Part shown: positions 7,423 through 17,300 of the stretch, in pieces
Position numbering within the stretch: position 1 is the first letter of the stretch
Layout: every line of letters begins with the position of its first letter
Virus record (IMG/VR): IMGVR_UViG_3300047510_002839
Span: 1 to 25,238 of that record
Origin: a virus
Direction: 5' to 3' (one strand)
Length of the DNA: 25,238 nucleotides
The notes under the pieces: model-generated
What the model was told of the DNA's origin: nothing
Seen by the model: only the letters and a program-made list of their open reading frames with translations
Database searches by the model: none
Program-made: the position numbers and the translations under genes

Positions 7423-8065
7423 AATCTACCTCCCTATAAAAATATTGATATGGTTCATAATCACCTGGTTGATATAAAGATTTCATGTTTCCATTTCCGG
7501 TTCCAATCCAGAACTCTCTATCTAATCTGAAATCGGAAGTCAAAAAAGAATCATCTAATTGATTTATATAAGAAGCATTAGCCCACCAAAAGTTCCCTAC
7601 AAAATGCTTTGTTCCTGCTTTCTCCCAAGATTGTCTACCATCACTCCAAGTTGTTGGTCCTAAAATCTTAAGATTACTTCCTACAGCATCATATTCGTCT
7701 AACTGCTCAACACAATCTTTCCACCGATCAATCACAAAATGTTCCATCATTAGTCTCCAACTCTCACCATTCATACTCTGATGAGTCAATCCTTTCATAT
7801 GAAAATAGAGAACTTTATAATCACTATTTTCTTTACAAAAATCTCTTAAAGAAATTAACGTTTCTGTTTCTTCTTTCCAATTCTCATTTATCTTTACCGT
7901 TGCATTTTCAGGAAGATTGAAAAGTTCTTTATCACCATTTAAACCAAAATGAATATGATTTGCTTTTTGTATTAAACCAGATGTATAAAGCCTATGAACC
8001 TGGGATTGGTACATGAACGCACCAAAAGAAAGTTGAGAGATATGATAGAAGATTGCTATTTTCAT
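7409..8065 (-). CDS. Glycosyltransferase-like protein (GNFWWA family)
   Basis: A 218-residue protein. KVLYFHMKGLTHQ (about residues 84-96), HFVGNFWWANASYIN (154-168) and REFWIG (183-188) recall a family found in phages and in bacterial polysaccharide loci and usually regarded as glycosyltransferase-like. I do not see a clear DxD; D126 in EYDAVGSN may be the equivalent. A role as a sugar transferase is inferred from this resemblance and from the neighbouring GT genes. The ATG overlaps the TGA of the upstream gene as ATGA (8065-8062), with AGGAT just before it as ribosome site. It overlaps the cysteine-cluster gene downstream by 14 bases. No signal peptide or membrane segment. Confidence 0.68.
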   Translation of the reverse strand: MKIAIFYHISQLSFGAFMYQSQVHRLYTSGLIQKANHIHFGLNGDKELFNLPENATVKINENWKEETETLISLRDFCKENSDYKVLYFHMKGLTHQSMNGESWRLMMEHFVIDRWKDCVEQLDEYDAVGSNLKILGPTTWSDGRQSWEKAGTKHFVGNFWWANASYINQLDDSFLTSDFRLDREFWIGTGNGNMKSLYQPGDYEPYQYFYREVDYVTV

Positions 8066-8841
8066 ATCCTATACTTAACCCCTTCCATTCCTTTAACAAC
8101 ATTTAATCCAAGATTTGGAATAGTAATTATATTTTTTTTATTCAAAAACCGATATAAGGAATGCTCAATATCAGTTCCGGCAGTATACTGCATCATTCTT
8201 TCCAGATATACAAATGCTTTTTCAAGTGAAGATACTGCCTCATAAAACAGTGATCTATCAAAAGACCACAATCCAGTCACCATCATTCCTTTGGCACCAT
8301 AAAGATAAGCATAGACATTTTCCAACTCTTTCTCATCAAAGTTTTCTTGTTCTTCTGTCAGATAATCGTATTTTTTAATCACATAATAATTTTCCAGAAA
8401 TTTACTTTCATAATCTTTAATATCAAAATAATCATTTAAAGTATATCTCCCCGTCAATTTAAAAACTCTTTGACTGTCATTGAACAAATTATGCTGCTGA
8501 ACAAAGTAAAGAGTATTCAGTAGACCCCTTGTTTCCAATAAAGATTTTCCGTATGTAATATACTTAGAATCCTTTTGAATATTCGCATAAAGTGCTTTCA
8601 ATCCAGGTTCATCATAAAACTCCAGAAATAAATCACACTCTTTTCTTAAGATCTCTTTATGTCTTTCTTCTATAGATCTGGAAGAACATTCAAATAATAT
8701 GATATAAGATTCTGGTGCTTTTTCTCTAACCGACTTAATTGTTTCCAGTGTCTGTTCAAATCTCTGCTCCTCTGTATAGGCACTAAACTTATCTTCCTGA
8801 AAATGCTTCAGTGCGGATCCAACTAAAAATAAAAACTTCAT
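8062..8841 (-). CDS. Uncharacterised protein, possibly glycosyltransferase-like
   Basis: A 259-residue protein starting MKFLFLVGSALKHF. I chose ATG 8841 because it makes an ATGA overlap with the upstream TGA and follows GAGAGG; an in-frame start 24 bases earlier would lie inside the upstream gene. Visible features are an N-terminal strand and helix, SYIILFECSSRS (second strand), RVFKLTGRYTLNDYFD (about residues 125-140) and TAGTDIEHSLYRFLN (about 220-234). The KLTGRY stretch followed by acidic residues is a pattern I associate with sugar-transferase-like proteins of polysaccharide loci, but I cannot place the family firmly. It sits between two glycosyltransferase-like genes, so a glycan role is likely by context only. 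Confidence 0.65.
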   Translation of the reverse strand: MKFLFLVGSALKHFQEDKFSAYTEEQRFEQTLETIKSVREKAPESYIILFECSSRSIEERHKEILRKECDLFLEFYDEPGLKALYANIQKDSKYITYGKSLLETRGLLNTLYFVQQHNLFNDSQRVFKLTGRYTLNDYFDIKDYESKFLENYYVIKKYDYLTEEQENFDEKELENVYAYLYGAKGMMVTGLWSFDRSLFYEAVSSLEKAFVYLERMMQYTAGTDIEHSLYRFLNKKNIITIPNLGLNVVKGMEGVKYRI

Positions 8842-9560
8842 AGCATACCTCTCTTCCAAGCCCATAATTGTTCATCGATTTGGTTCTCTTCACGGTAAGA
8901 ACCTTTTTCTATTTTATCCGTCCACATTTGAAGAAGATTAATTTTATCCTCTTCACTCACACAGAACTCATGATTAAACCAGTAGTTCATTTTCCCGTCT
9001 TTGGGAATTAACTGATAAAAACTTTCAACCTTTAATCCATACTTTGCAATATTACGACTCACCAAATAATCATCAAGAATATGGTGAGGTTCGTATCCAA
9101 AATTCTTTTCTAGATCCATAGGATTAATTTGATCTACAAATTGCTCTGGATCTTCATGTGGTTTCCAAGCATGTCTTGTCCAATCACTAAAGATACAAAC
9201 CCAGGTGCAGGCAGCAATGTTTCTTCCATCTCTTCTTACATAGTTATTGTGCTTGAAACGAAATGGATAGTAGTCATGACGATTAAAAATCACACAGTCT
9301 TTATCATAAATCTCTGTTAAGTCGGGACAGTTTGGATGTATCAAAGCATCCGCATCAATAAAAATTGTCCAATCATAATTTGCTCCAATCTCATACAACT
9401 GGAACTTTTCCATATTGCAAGAGAGATGTGGAAACTTTCTTTCGTTGATGATAATAAAATCTGCACCAATCTTTTCAGCATACTTCCTCATGTAAGGATA
9501 TGTGAATTTAGTGATTTCTTTATTGTAATTAATGTCCAGTGTAACGAGTGCTTTCTTCAT
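8838..9560 (-). CDS. GT8-like glycosyltransferase
   Basis: A 240-residue protein with the plan of a small GT-A enzyme. KKALVTLDINYNKEITKFTY is the N-terminal nucleotide-binding region. EKFQLYEIGANYDWTIFIDA then DALIHPN (about residues 51-77) holds the DxD motif (D69, D71) that binds metal and nucleotide-sugar. HHILDDYLVSRNIAKYGLKV (about 159-178) supplies the later acidic pair, and NYWFNHEF a possible late His. It probably transfers a hexose; donor and acceptor are unknown. The ATG at 9560 lies 32 bases inside the end of the preceding oxygenase gene, with GGA just upstream. Its own stop overlaps the next start by four bases. Confidence 0.78.
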   Translation of the reverse strand: MKKALVTLDINYNKEITKFTYPYMRKYAEKIGADFIIINERKFPHLSCNMEKFQLYEIGANYDWTIFIDADALIHPNCPDLTEIYDKDCVIFNRHDYYPFRFKHNNYVRRDGRNIAACTWVCIFSDWTRHAWKPHEDPEQFVDQINPMDLEKNFGYEPHHILDDYLVSRNIAKYGLKVESFYQLIPKDGKMNYWFNHEFCVSEEDKINLLQMWTDKIEKGSYREENQIDEQLWAWKRGML

Positions 9561-10029
9561 AATCCATATTAAAACTAATGACTATCCTTTGTTCCCGTTC
9601 TTCTTCAGTATAATGTGTGAATGAACTTGGAAAAATAATTAACAAACCAGGATAAGGTTTGATAGAAGTATTGGGAAGAATTAGTGGTACTGAATTTTTA
9701 CCGACAGAAACATAAAATGCTCCGCTTAAAATACTCTCACCATTTTCCCCATGATTATGTGCCTTTAATCTACTTCCAGGTTCTGTAATATTAAACCAAC
9801 TATTAATAAATTTAAGTTTTGAAATATCATACTTATCACAGTACAGTTTAACATATTTTTTAATAATTTTGTTTAAACTCTGCAACTCTTCATACATCAA
9901 TGTTGGCATTCCAAAGTTAAAACTAGAAGTCCCTTTTGTAAGAAGACCGTGATCACTAGTTTTACTTGAGTACAAGACATTACATATGCTATGTAGGTTC
10001 AAGAAGGATAGATCATATTGCTCTATCAT
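9529..10029 (-). CDS. 2OG-Fe(II) oxygenase family protein
   Basis: A 166-residue protein. KAHNHGENGESILSGAFYVS (about residues 89-108) is the iron-binding HxH/SGxxY region of the phage 2OG-FeII_Oxy_5 type. PGLLIIFPSSFTHYTEEE then QRIVISFN (about 127-154) gives the distal His (139) and the 2OG-binding Arg (148). SWFNITEPGSRL matches the strand just before the first His in this family. It has a strong ribosome site (GGAGGAG, 7 bases before ATG) inside the end of the upstream TPR/GT gene, which it overlaps by 17 bases. It is the shortest of the three oxygenases here and close to the minimal domain length. Substrate unknown. Confidence 0.85.
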   Translation of the reverse strand: MIEQYDLSFLNLHSICNVLYSSKTSDHGLLTKGTSSFNFGMPTLMYEELQSLNKIIKKYVKLYCDKYDISKLKFINSWFNITEPGSRLKAHNHGENGESILSGAFYVSVGKNSVPLILPNTSIKPYPGLLIIFPSSFTHYTEEEREQRIVISFNMDYEESTRYTGH

Positions 10030-11353
10030 TTAAAAACTCCTCCAATTGTTTCAGAGGTTCGTCCCAGTTTCTGGGTTTCTTTTGTTTAAACAGATGAACA
10101 TTATCTCCATACCACCAAGATTTTCCTGTGGAACTAGTCCAAAGATAATACTCCATAATAGGAACAAAGACGCAAACTTCCTTACCTTGTGCTGCTGCAA
10201 TATGAGCAATCGAAGTGCAGGAAGTAATTACCAGATCCATTTGAGATACAAGTGAGAATGTATCTGTAAAGTCACGATTAGGAATATCAAAAGTCTTTAC
10301 ATCATATCCTTCTGGTGGTGTTTGGTCTGGAAGTTGTAATGAATATAAAGATGCACTTGTTTTTGAGAGTGTATCAAATAATGGTTGAGGATCTATAGAA
10401 CGGAAATGTGCCTGTTCAAATCCAGAACCAGAGTTCCAGAACATTCCAATCTTATAGTTTTGATCTTCTTGTAGATAGGAATATTGCGTTTCTTTTTCTG
10501 GGAGTGGTTTTAAGTAAGGTGTTTGTCCCAAATCTTCTACCTTAAGATTGAGATAATAAGGAAGTGCAAGAGCATAAACCCACTGTGCATCTTTAGGTAG
10601 ATCTGGTTTGTCCCATACACATACAGTTTCAAATCCATTATAATTGAACAATTTTTGAATATCTCTTCTGGTTGTTGTCCAGATTGGTTTCATTCCAAGT
10701 TCTTCAAGATGTTTCATAAAACGAACGTGAATAATTTCATCACCAGCACCACACTGACTATCAATTACAATAGTTTGATTTGGAATAACTGTCCCATCCC
10801 ACTTTGGAAATGGTGGAAGTTCCCGATTTTTATATGCTTCTACTTCTCCTGCCTTGAGAAAATGTTGAAGTCCTGTGTGAATATCATCCTTGCGGAAGTA
10901 GTGACCAGAAAGATTATGATATGCTTTTCTTTCTATTTCTTCTGGTAATGATTTTTTAATCAGATCAAATAAAAGTTTTTCAGATTTCTCTTTTTGATTA
11001 AGAGCAGAATAAGAAAAAGTTTCCTCTAAAAGAAGTTCAGTATCTTGAGGATTTTGTGATTTGATTTTTGAAATTTGAGTTATTGCTTTTTCTGGATAAT
11101 TATTTTGATTGTATGCGTTAATTAAATTTTTTGCAGTCACATAAAGTTCTTCTTTTGACTTTGCCAACTTAAGTGCTTTTTCGCCATAAGTAATCGCATT
11201 CGAGAACTCTTTAATCTCAAAAAAAATCTTTGCTACATCATTATATTGTTGGAAAGTTTCTGCCCTCTTTCCAAATGCCTGAAGAACTTTTGTAGTAAGT
11301 TCCTTTTCTTCAAACGAATATAGTGTTTTTGTGACCAACTCAAGAGGGTTCAT
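10013..11353 (-). CDS. TPR protein with GT9/GT41-like glycosyltransferase domain
   Basis: A 446-residue protein. Residues about 30-170 are TPR-like helical pairs (for example SNAITYGEKALKLAKSKEEL and YHNLSGHYFRKDDIHTGLQH). Residues about 195-446 are a GT-B type domain: QCGAGDEIIHVRFMKHLEEL (about 200-219) is the N-terminal loop common in bacterial TPR glycosyltransferases, IGMFWNSGSGFEQAHFRSID (302-321) opens the C-terminal half, and DLVITSCTSIAHIAAAQGKE (373-392) is the donor-binding segment of heptosyltransferase-like enzymes. TPR-GT proteins can glycosylate proteins or lipid-linked sugars; which applies here is unknown. It is the first gene after the giant 2291-residue gene and sits behind a good late promoter at 11378-11385. 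No clear Shine-Dalgarno precedes the ATG. Confidence 0.82.
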   Translation of the reverse strand: MNPLELVTKTLYSFEEKELTTKVLQAFGKRAETFQQYNDVAKIFFEIKEFSNAITYGEKALKLAKSKEELYVTAKNLINAYNQNNYPEKAITQISKIKSQNPQDTELLLEETFSYSALNQKEKSEKLLFDLIKKSLPEEIERKAYHNLSGHYFRKDDIHTGLQHFLKAGEVEAYKNRELPPFPKWDGTVIPNQTIVIDSQCGAGDEIIHVRFMKHLEELGMKPIWTTTRRDIQKLFNYNGFETVCVWDKPDLPKDAQWVYALALPYYLNLKVEDLGQTPYLKPLPEKETQYSYLQEDQNYKIGMFWNSGSGFEQAHFRSIDPQPLFDTLSKTSASLYSLQLPDQTPPEGYDVKTFDIPNRDFTDTFSLVSQMDLVITSCTSIAHIAAAQGKEVCVFVPIMEYYLWTSSTGKSWWYGDNVHLFKQKKPRNWDEPLKQLEEFLNDRAI

Positions 11354-11377
11354 AAAGAATATTATGTTAATTTGTTG

Positions 11378-11385
11378 TATTTATC
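11378..11385 (-). promoter_or_regulatory. Putative T4-type late promoter (GATAAATA)
   Basis: The minus strand reads TGATAAATAC: the TGA stop of the giant RCC1 gene runs straight into an exact NATAAATA octamer. It lies 24 bases before the ATG at 11353, which would give a leader of roughly 15-20 bases. It would drive the middle enzyme cluster. Confidence 0.65.
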
Positions 11386-14300
11386 AAAAATCTACGGACT
11401 TGATTGCTGCTGCATTATTTGGACCAATACTTACTTGTTTCCAATCAGTTCCACCTGCAAATGTGGTAATCGGAGATAATATAGAACCTATTATTGTCCC
11501 GTTTCCAAGTTTACCGGCTCCGGCAAGACCCCAAGTCCATAGAGTTCCATCAGTTTTGATTGCTCCCGTTGAATACGAACTACTCACTTGTTTCCAATTA
11601 GATCCTCCTGCAAATGTGGTGGATGGAGTACTAACAACATTTGAATAATTAACTCCCAAGGATGCTGTAACTCCAAAAACATATAAAGATCCATTATTTT
11701 TAAGTGCTAAAGTACTTGATGCAGATGTAGAAACTTGTACCCAATCAGTTCCACCAGCAAATGTAGTTACCGGAGTAGATGAATTGTCTGTAGTGTTTAT
11801 ACCTAATACTCCAGAATAATTATACCCCCAAGTCCATAGAGTTCCATCAGTCTTAATTGCTGCTGTAGATGAATAACGTGAATCCGATAGTTCCCCTCCA
11901 CAACTTACTTGTTTCCAGTTAGTTCCACCGGCAAAAGTAGTGATTGGAGTAACTACATCTGTAAATGTATTAGATTCACCATTTCCAAGTTCTCCGTTTC
12001 TATTCGTTCCCCATAACCATAAGGTTCCATCAGTCTTAACTGCCGCAATGTGACTTTGTCCAGAACTTACTTGTTTCCAATTAGTTCCACCGGCAAAAGT
12101 AGTGATTGGAGTAAGAGATTGAAATCCATAACCAAGATCTCCAAGTTGACCATAAAAATTAGCACCCCAAACCCATAATGTCCCATCAGTTTTGATTGCT
12201 GCGGTTGTATATCCTCCACAACTTATTTGTTTCCAGTTGGTTCCTCCGGCAAATGTGGTGACTGGAGTATTAACTTCAATATCATTATTATTACCAACTT
12301 GCCCATTTATATTATAACCCCATAACCATAAAGTGCCATCGGTCTTAATTGCTCCAGTTGCAGAATATCCAGTACTCACTTGTTTCCAATTAGATCCTCC
12401 CGCAAATGTAGTGATTGGAGTAAGCACATTTGCAGATGAAACTTTATTATTACCAAGTCTACCATCAAATTCCACTCCCCAAGTCCATAGAGTTCCATCG
12501 GTCTTAATTGCTGCCGTAGTATAATATCCTGCTACTATTTGCTTCCAATTTGTCCCCCCTGTGAATGTGGTAACTGGTGTAAAAGCATTATTCGTATTAT
12601 TTGTACCCAATGATCCATATTGATTTGTGCCCCAAACCCATAAAGTTCCATCGGTCTTAATTGCCATCGATGCATAATCAAACTCAAAACTAAATCCTGA
12701 TGAAGATGATATAGTATAAAGATCTTCTGGATTTGATGTTGGCGTATTTGCCCAGTTAGTTCCACCGGCAAAAGTAGTTATTGGAGTACTAGTATATTGC
12801 TCAAATAATAATGATCCAATTCCTAAATTCGAATCATAACCCCAAGTCCATAGAGTTCCATCTGTCTTGATTGCTACTGTATGATTGTATCCAACATCCA
12901 CTTGTTTCCAATTAGTTCCACCGGCAAAGGTAGTTACTGGAGTTGATCTCTCTTCTGTTTTAGTATTTCCAAGTTCTCCTTTTGCATTAAGACCCCAAGT
13001 CCATAGAGTTCCATCATTTTTAACTGCTGCCGTATTTCTTCCCGAAATACTTACTTGTTTCCAGTTGGTTCCACCAGCAAAGGTAGTTGCAGGAATATTT
13101 CCATTACTAGTAGTTGAATTAGTATTCCCTATTAAATAATTATTTTCACCAAATATATACAATTCCTTATTAATTCCATCATCTTTAAGTGCTATTGTAT
13201 GAGAAAGACTGGTAAAGACTTGTTTCCAATTAGTTCCCCCGGCAAATGTGGTGACTGGAGTAGATCTATTAGTTATGCCCGTATTTCCAAGTTGTCCAGA
13301 ATTTCCATAACCCCAAGTCCATAAGGTTCCATCAGTCTTAATTGCTGCCGTATGAAGTTCTCCAGCACTGACTTGTTTCCAGTTGGTTCCTCCGGCAAAT
13401 GTAGTAACAGGAGTGGAGTTGATAATTGAAGTTGAGGCATTTCCAAGTCGTCCACTAATTCCATTACCCCAAGTCCACAAGGTTCCATCGGTCTTGATTG
13501 CTGATGTATGAAGAGCCCCAGCACTCACTTGTTTCCAGTTGGTTCCTCCGGCGAATGTGGTGACTGGAGTAAGTCTATCACCAGTTACAATACCATTTCC
13601 AAGTCTTCCATAAGTTCCACGACCCCAAGTCCATAAGGTTCCATCGGTCTTAATTGCTGCTGTATGAGCATCTCCAGAACTTACTTGTTTCCAATTGGTT
13701 CCTCCGGCAAATGTTGTGGTTGGAGTAAATCTATTAAATGAAGAAAACCCACCAAGAGCCCCAGTAGTTCCATTACCCCAAACCCATAAAGTTCCATCAT
13801 TTTTAACTGCTGCTGTATGCCTAGATCCAGCACTTACTTGCTTCCAGTTGACATTATTATCAATAAGAGTAGGAACAAAAAATCGTATTGATCCTGTTCC
13901 AGTATATGTAATATCTCCAAATGAATATAATCTTTTATTTACTCCATCATCAAAAAGTGCTACTGTATGATTGGTGCCAGAACTTACTTGTTTCCAGTTG
14001 GTTCCTCCGGCAAATGTGGTAATAGGAGTGGAGTTGATAATTGAAGTTGAGGCATTTCCAAGTCGTCCACTAATTCCATTACCCCAAGTCCACAAGGTTC
14101 CATCGGTCTTAATTGCAGCATTATGTCCAGGTCCAACATTTATTTGTTTCCAGTTGGTTCCTCCGGCAAAGGTAGTAACAGGAGTGGATACATTGGTTGT
14201 TACTGCATTTCCAAGTCTTCCGGAATTTCCATTACCCCAAGTCCAAAGAGTTCCATCAGTTTTGATTGCTGATGTATGTAAACTTCCGGAACCTACTTGT

Positions 14301-17300
14301 CTCCAATCAGTTCCTCCAGTAAATGTAGTGACTGGAGTGGATCTACTAGTCGTGTCCGCATTTCCAAGTCTCCCAAAAGATCCATAACCCCAAGTCCATA
14401 AGGTTCCATCGGTCTTGACTGCTACTGTATGTTGATTTCCAGAACTCACTTGTTTCCAGTTGGTTCCTCCAGTAAATGTTGTTTTTGGTTCATTATCATT
14501 TAGAATATTTACTGCTAATAAATTAGTATTTCCCCAAACATAAAGTTGCTTATTTACTCCATCATCTCTCAATGCTACTGTATGGTCATTACCAGAACTT
14601 ACTTGTTTCCAGTTAGTTCCTCCGGCAAATGTAGTAACAGGAGTGGATACACTAAGACCTACCGCTACCAAATTTCCAAGTTTTCCAGAACCTCCAAATC
14701 CCCAGGTCCAAAGAGTTCCATCGGTTTTGACTGCTGCTGTATGGTCATTACCAGAACTCACTTGTTTCCAATTAGTTCCTCCAGCAAATGTAGTGACTGG
14801 AGTAGATCTATTACCTGTTATAATGCCATTTCCAAGTCGTCCATTAACTCCATTACCCCAAACCCATAAGGTTCCATCGGTTTTAACTGCTGCCGTCTGA
14901 TTAATACCAGAACTGACTTGTTTCCAGTCGGTTCCTCCGGCAAAGGTAGTAACTGGTGTTAGTTTATTGGCAGTATCAGTATTCAATCCAAGTTGTCTAT
15001 TATTATTAATACCCCAAGTCCATAAGGTTCCATCGGTTTTGATTGCTACCGTATGAAATGCTCCAGCACTAACTTGTTTCCAATTAGTTCCTCCAGAGAA
15101 TGTAGTAACTGGTGTTAGGTTATTTGATTGATTATTAGTTCCAAGTCTTCCAAAATTTCCTGTACCCCAAACCCATAAGGTTCCATCAGTCTTAATTGCA
15201 CAAACGTGGTTGTATTTGCATGAAACTTGTTTCCAATTAGTTCCTCCAGCAAATGTAGTAATTGGAGTGGATATATTAATATTAATACTTGAATTAATGC
15301 CAAGTCTACCAAAATTATCAGAACCATTTGAACCCCATCCCCATAAAGTTCCATCGGTTTTAATTGCAAAAATACTTTCTCCGAAAGGAGTTGCTTCCGT
15401 ATAAACATTACAAGAAATTTGTTTCCAGTTAGTGCCTCCAGAAAATGTAGTGACGGGAGTTATTTTACTAAATAAATCATTAGTTCCGAGTTGACCATAG
15501 ACATTATCTCCCCAAGTCCATAAGGTTCCATCGGTCTTGATCGCCGCCGTATGTTTACCCCCGGCACTTAAGGTATAAAGATCTTCCGGTTCTACTGTAG
15601 GAGTATCTGCCCAGTTATTTCCTCCGGCAAAGGTAGTTACTGGAGTACTTATTGCAGATATAAATTGCGGTCTTCCAAGTTGTCCATTAGTTCCACTACC
15701 CCAAGTCCATAAAGTTCCATCAGTCTTGATTGCCGAAGTATGATCATTACCAGAACTCACTTGTTTCCAATCGGTTCCTCCGGCAAATGTAGTGATTGGA
15801 GTAGATCTAGACCCTGTTGCAATTCTATTTCCGAGTCTTCCATTAAATCCATTACCCCAAGTCCATAGGGTTCCATCAGTCTTGATTGCTGATGTATGAG
15901 AATTTCCACCACTTATTTGTTTCCAGTTGGTTCCTCCGGCAAATGTGGTTACTGGAGTAGATATATTACCTGATGCGACTGCATTTCCGAGTGTTCCTAA
16001 AGATGCACTACCCCAAGCCCATAGGGTTCCATCAGTCTTAATTGCAGAAGTATGTAAATTTCCAGCACTTAAGGTATAAAGATCTTCTGGTTCTACTGTA
16101 GGAGTATCTGCCCAGTTGTTTCCTCCAGCAAAGGTAGTTGCCGGAGTACTAATATTAAAAATAACAATACCAACATCTTGACTTCTTCCCCATGTCCACA
16201 AAGTTCCATCGGTTTTGATTGCTGCTGTATGATTGTATCCAACACTTATTTGTTTCCAGTTGATTCCTCCAGTAAATGTAGTGACTGGTGTAAAAGTATA
16301 CTCTATATTATCACCTATTCCCAAATAATAAGACCCATTCCCCCAAACCCATAGAGTTCCATCAGTCTTGATTGCGGCAGATCTTTCTCTCGATATAGAT
16401 AAAGTATAAAGATTTTCCGGATCAGTATCTATATCTGCCCAGTTGGTTCCTCCGACAAATGTGGTAACAGGAGTGGATCTATCGGTTATATCTGCATTTC
16501 CAAGACTTCCATATAATCCATTACCCCAAGTAAAAAGTTCTTTATTAACTCCATCATCCCTTAATGCCATTGTACGAGCACTTCCCGAACTTACTTGTTT
16601 CCAATTAGATCCTCCTGCAAATGTGGTGATTGGAGTGGATCTAAAAGTTACTTGGAAATTCCCAAGTGCCCCCAAACCACCATCACCCCAAGTCCATAAG
16701 GTTCCATCAGTCTTGATTGCTGCTGTATGAAAACCTCCAGCATTGACTTGTTTCCAATTAGTTCCCCCGGCAAATGTGGTGACTGGAGTAGATCTATTAG
16801 TTATGCCCGTATTTCCAAGTTGTCCAGAATTTCCACCACCCCAAGTCCATAGGGTTCCATCGGTCTTGATTGCAGTTGTATGTTCACCTCCACCACTTAC
16901 TTGTCTCCAATTGGTTCCTCCAGCAAAGGTAGTGACTGGAGTGGATATATTACCCGTTGTTACTGCATTTCCAAGTCGTCCAGAAGTTCCATATCCCCAA
17001 GTCCATAAGGTTCCATCAGTCTTAATTGCTGTGGTATAACGAAGTCCAGAACTTACTTGTTTCCAATTGGTTCCACCGGCAAATGTTGTGGTTGGAGTGG
17101 ATCTATTGCCTGTTATTATTGCATTTCCAAGTTGGCCATAATTTCCTACTCCCCAAGTCCATAGAGTTCCATCAGTCTTGATTGCTGATGTATGATAAAG
17201 TCCGGAGCTTACTTGTTTCCAGTTCGTTCCCCCAGTAAATGTAGTGACGGGAGTGGATTTATTGGTTATATCTGCATTTCCAAGTTGCCCATCTCCCCCA

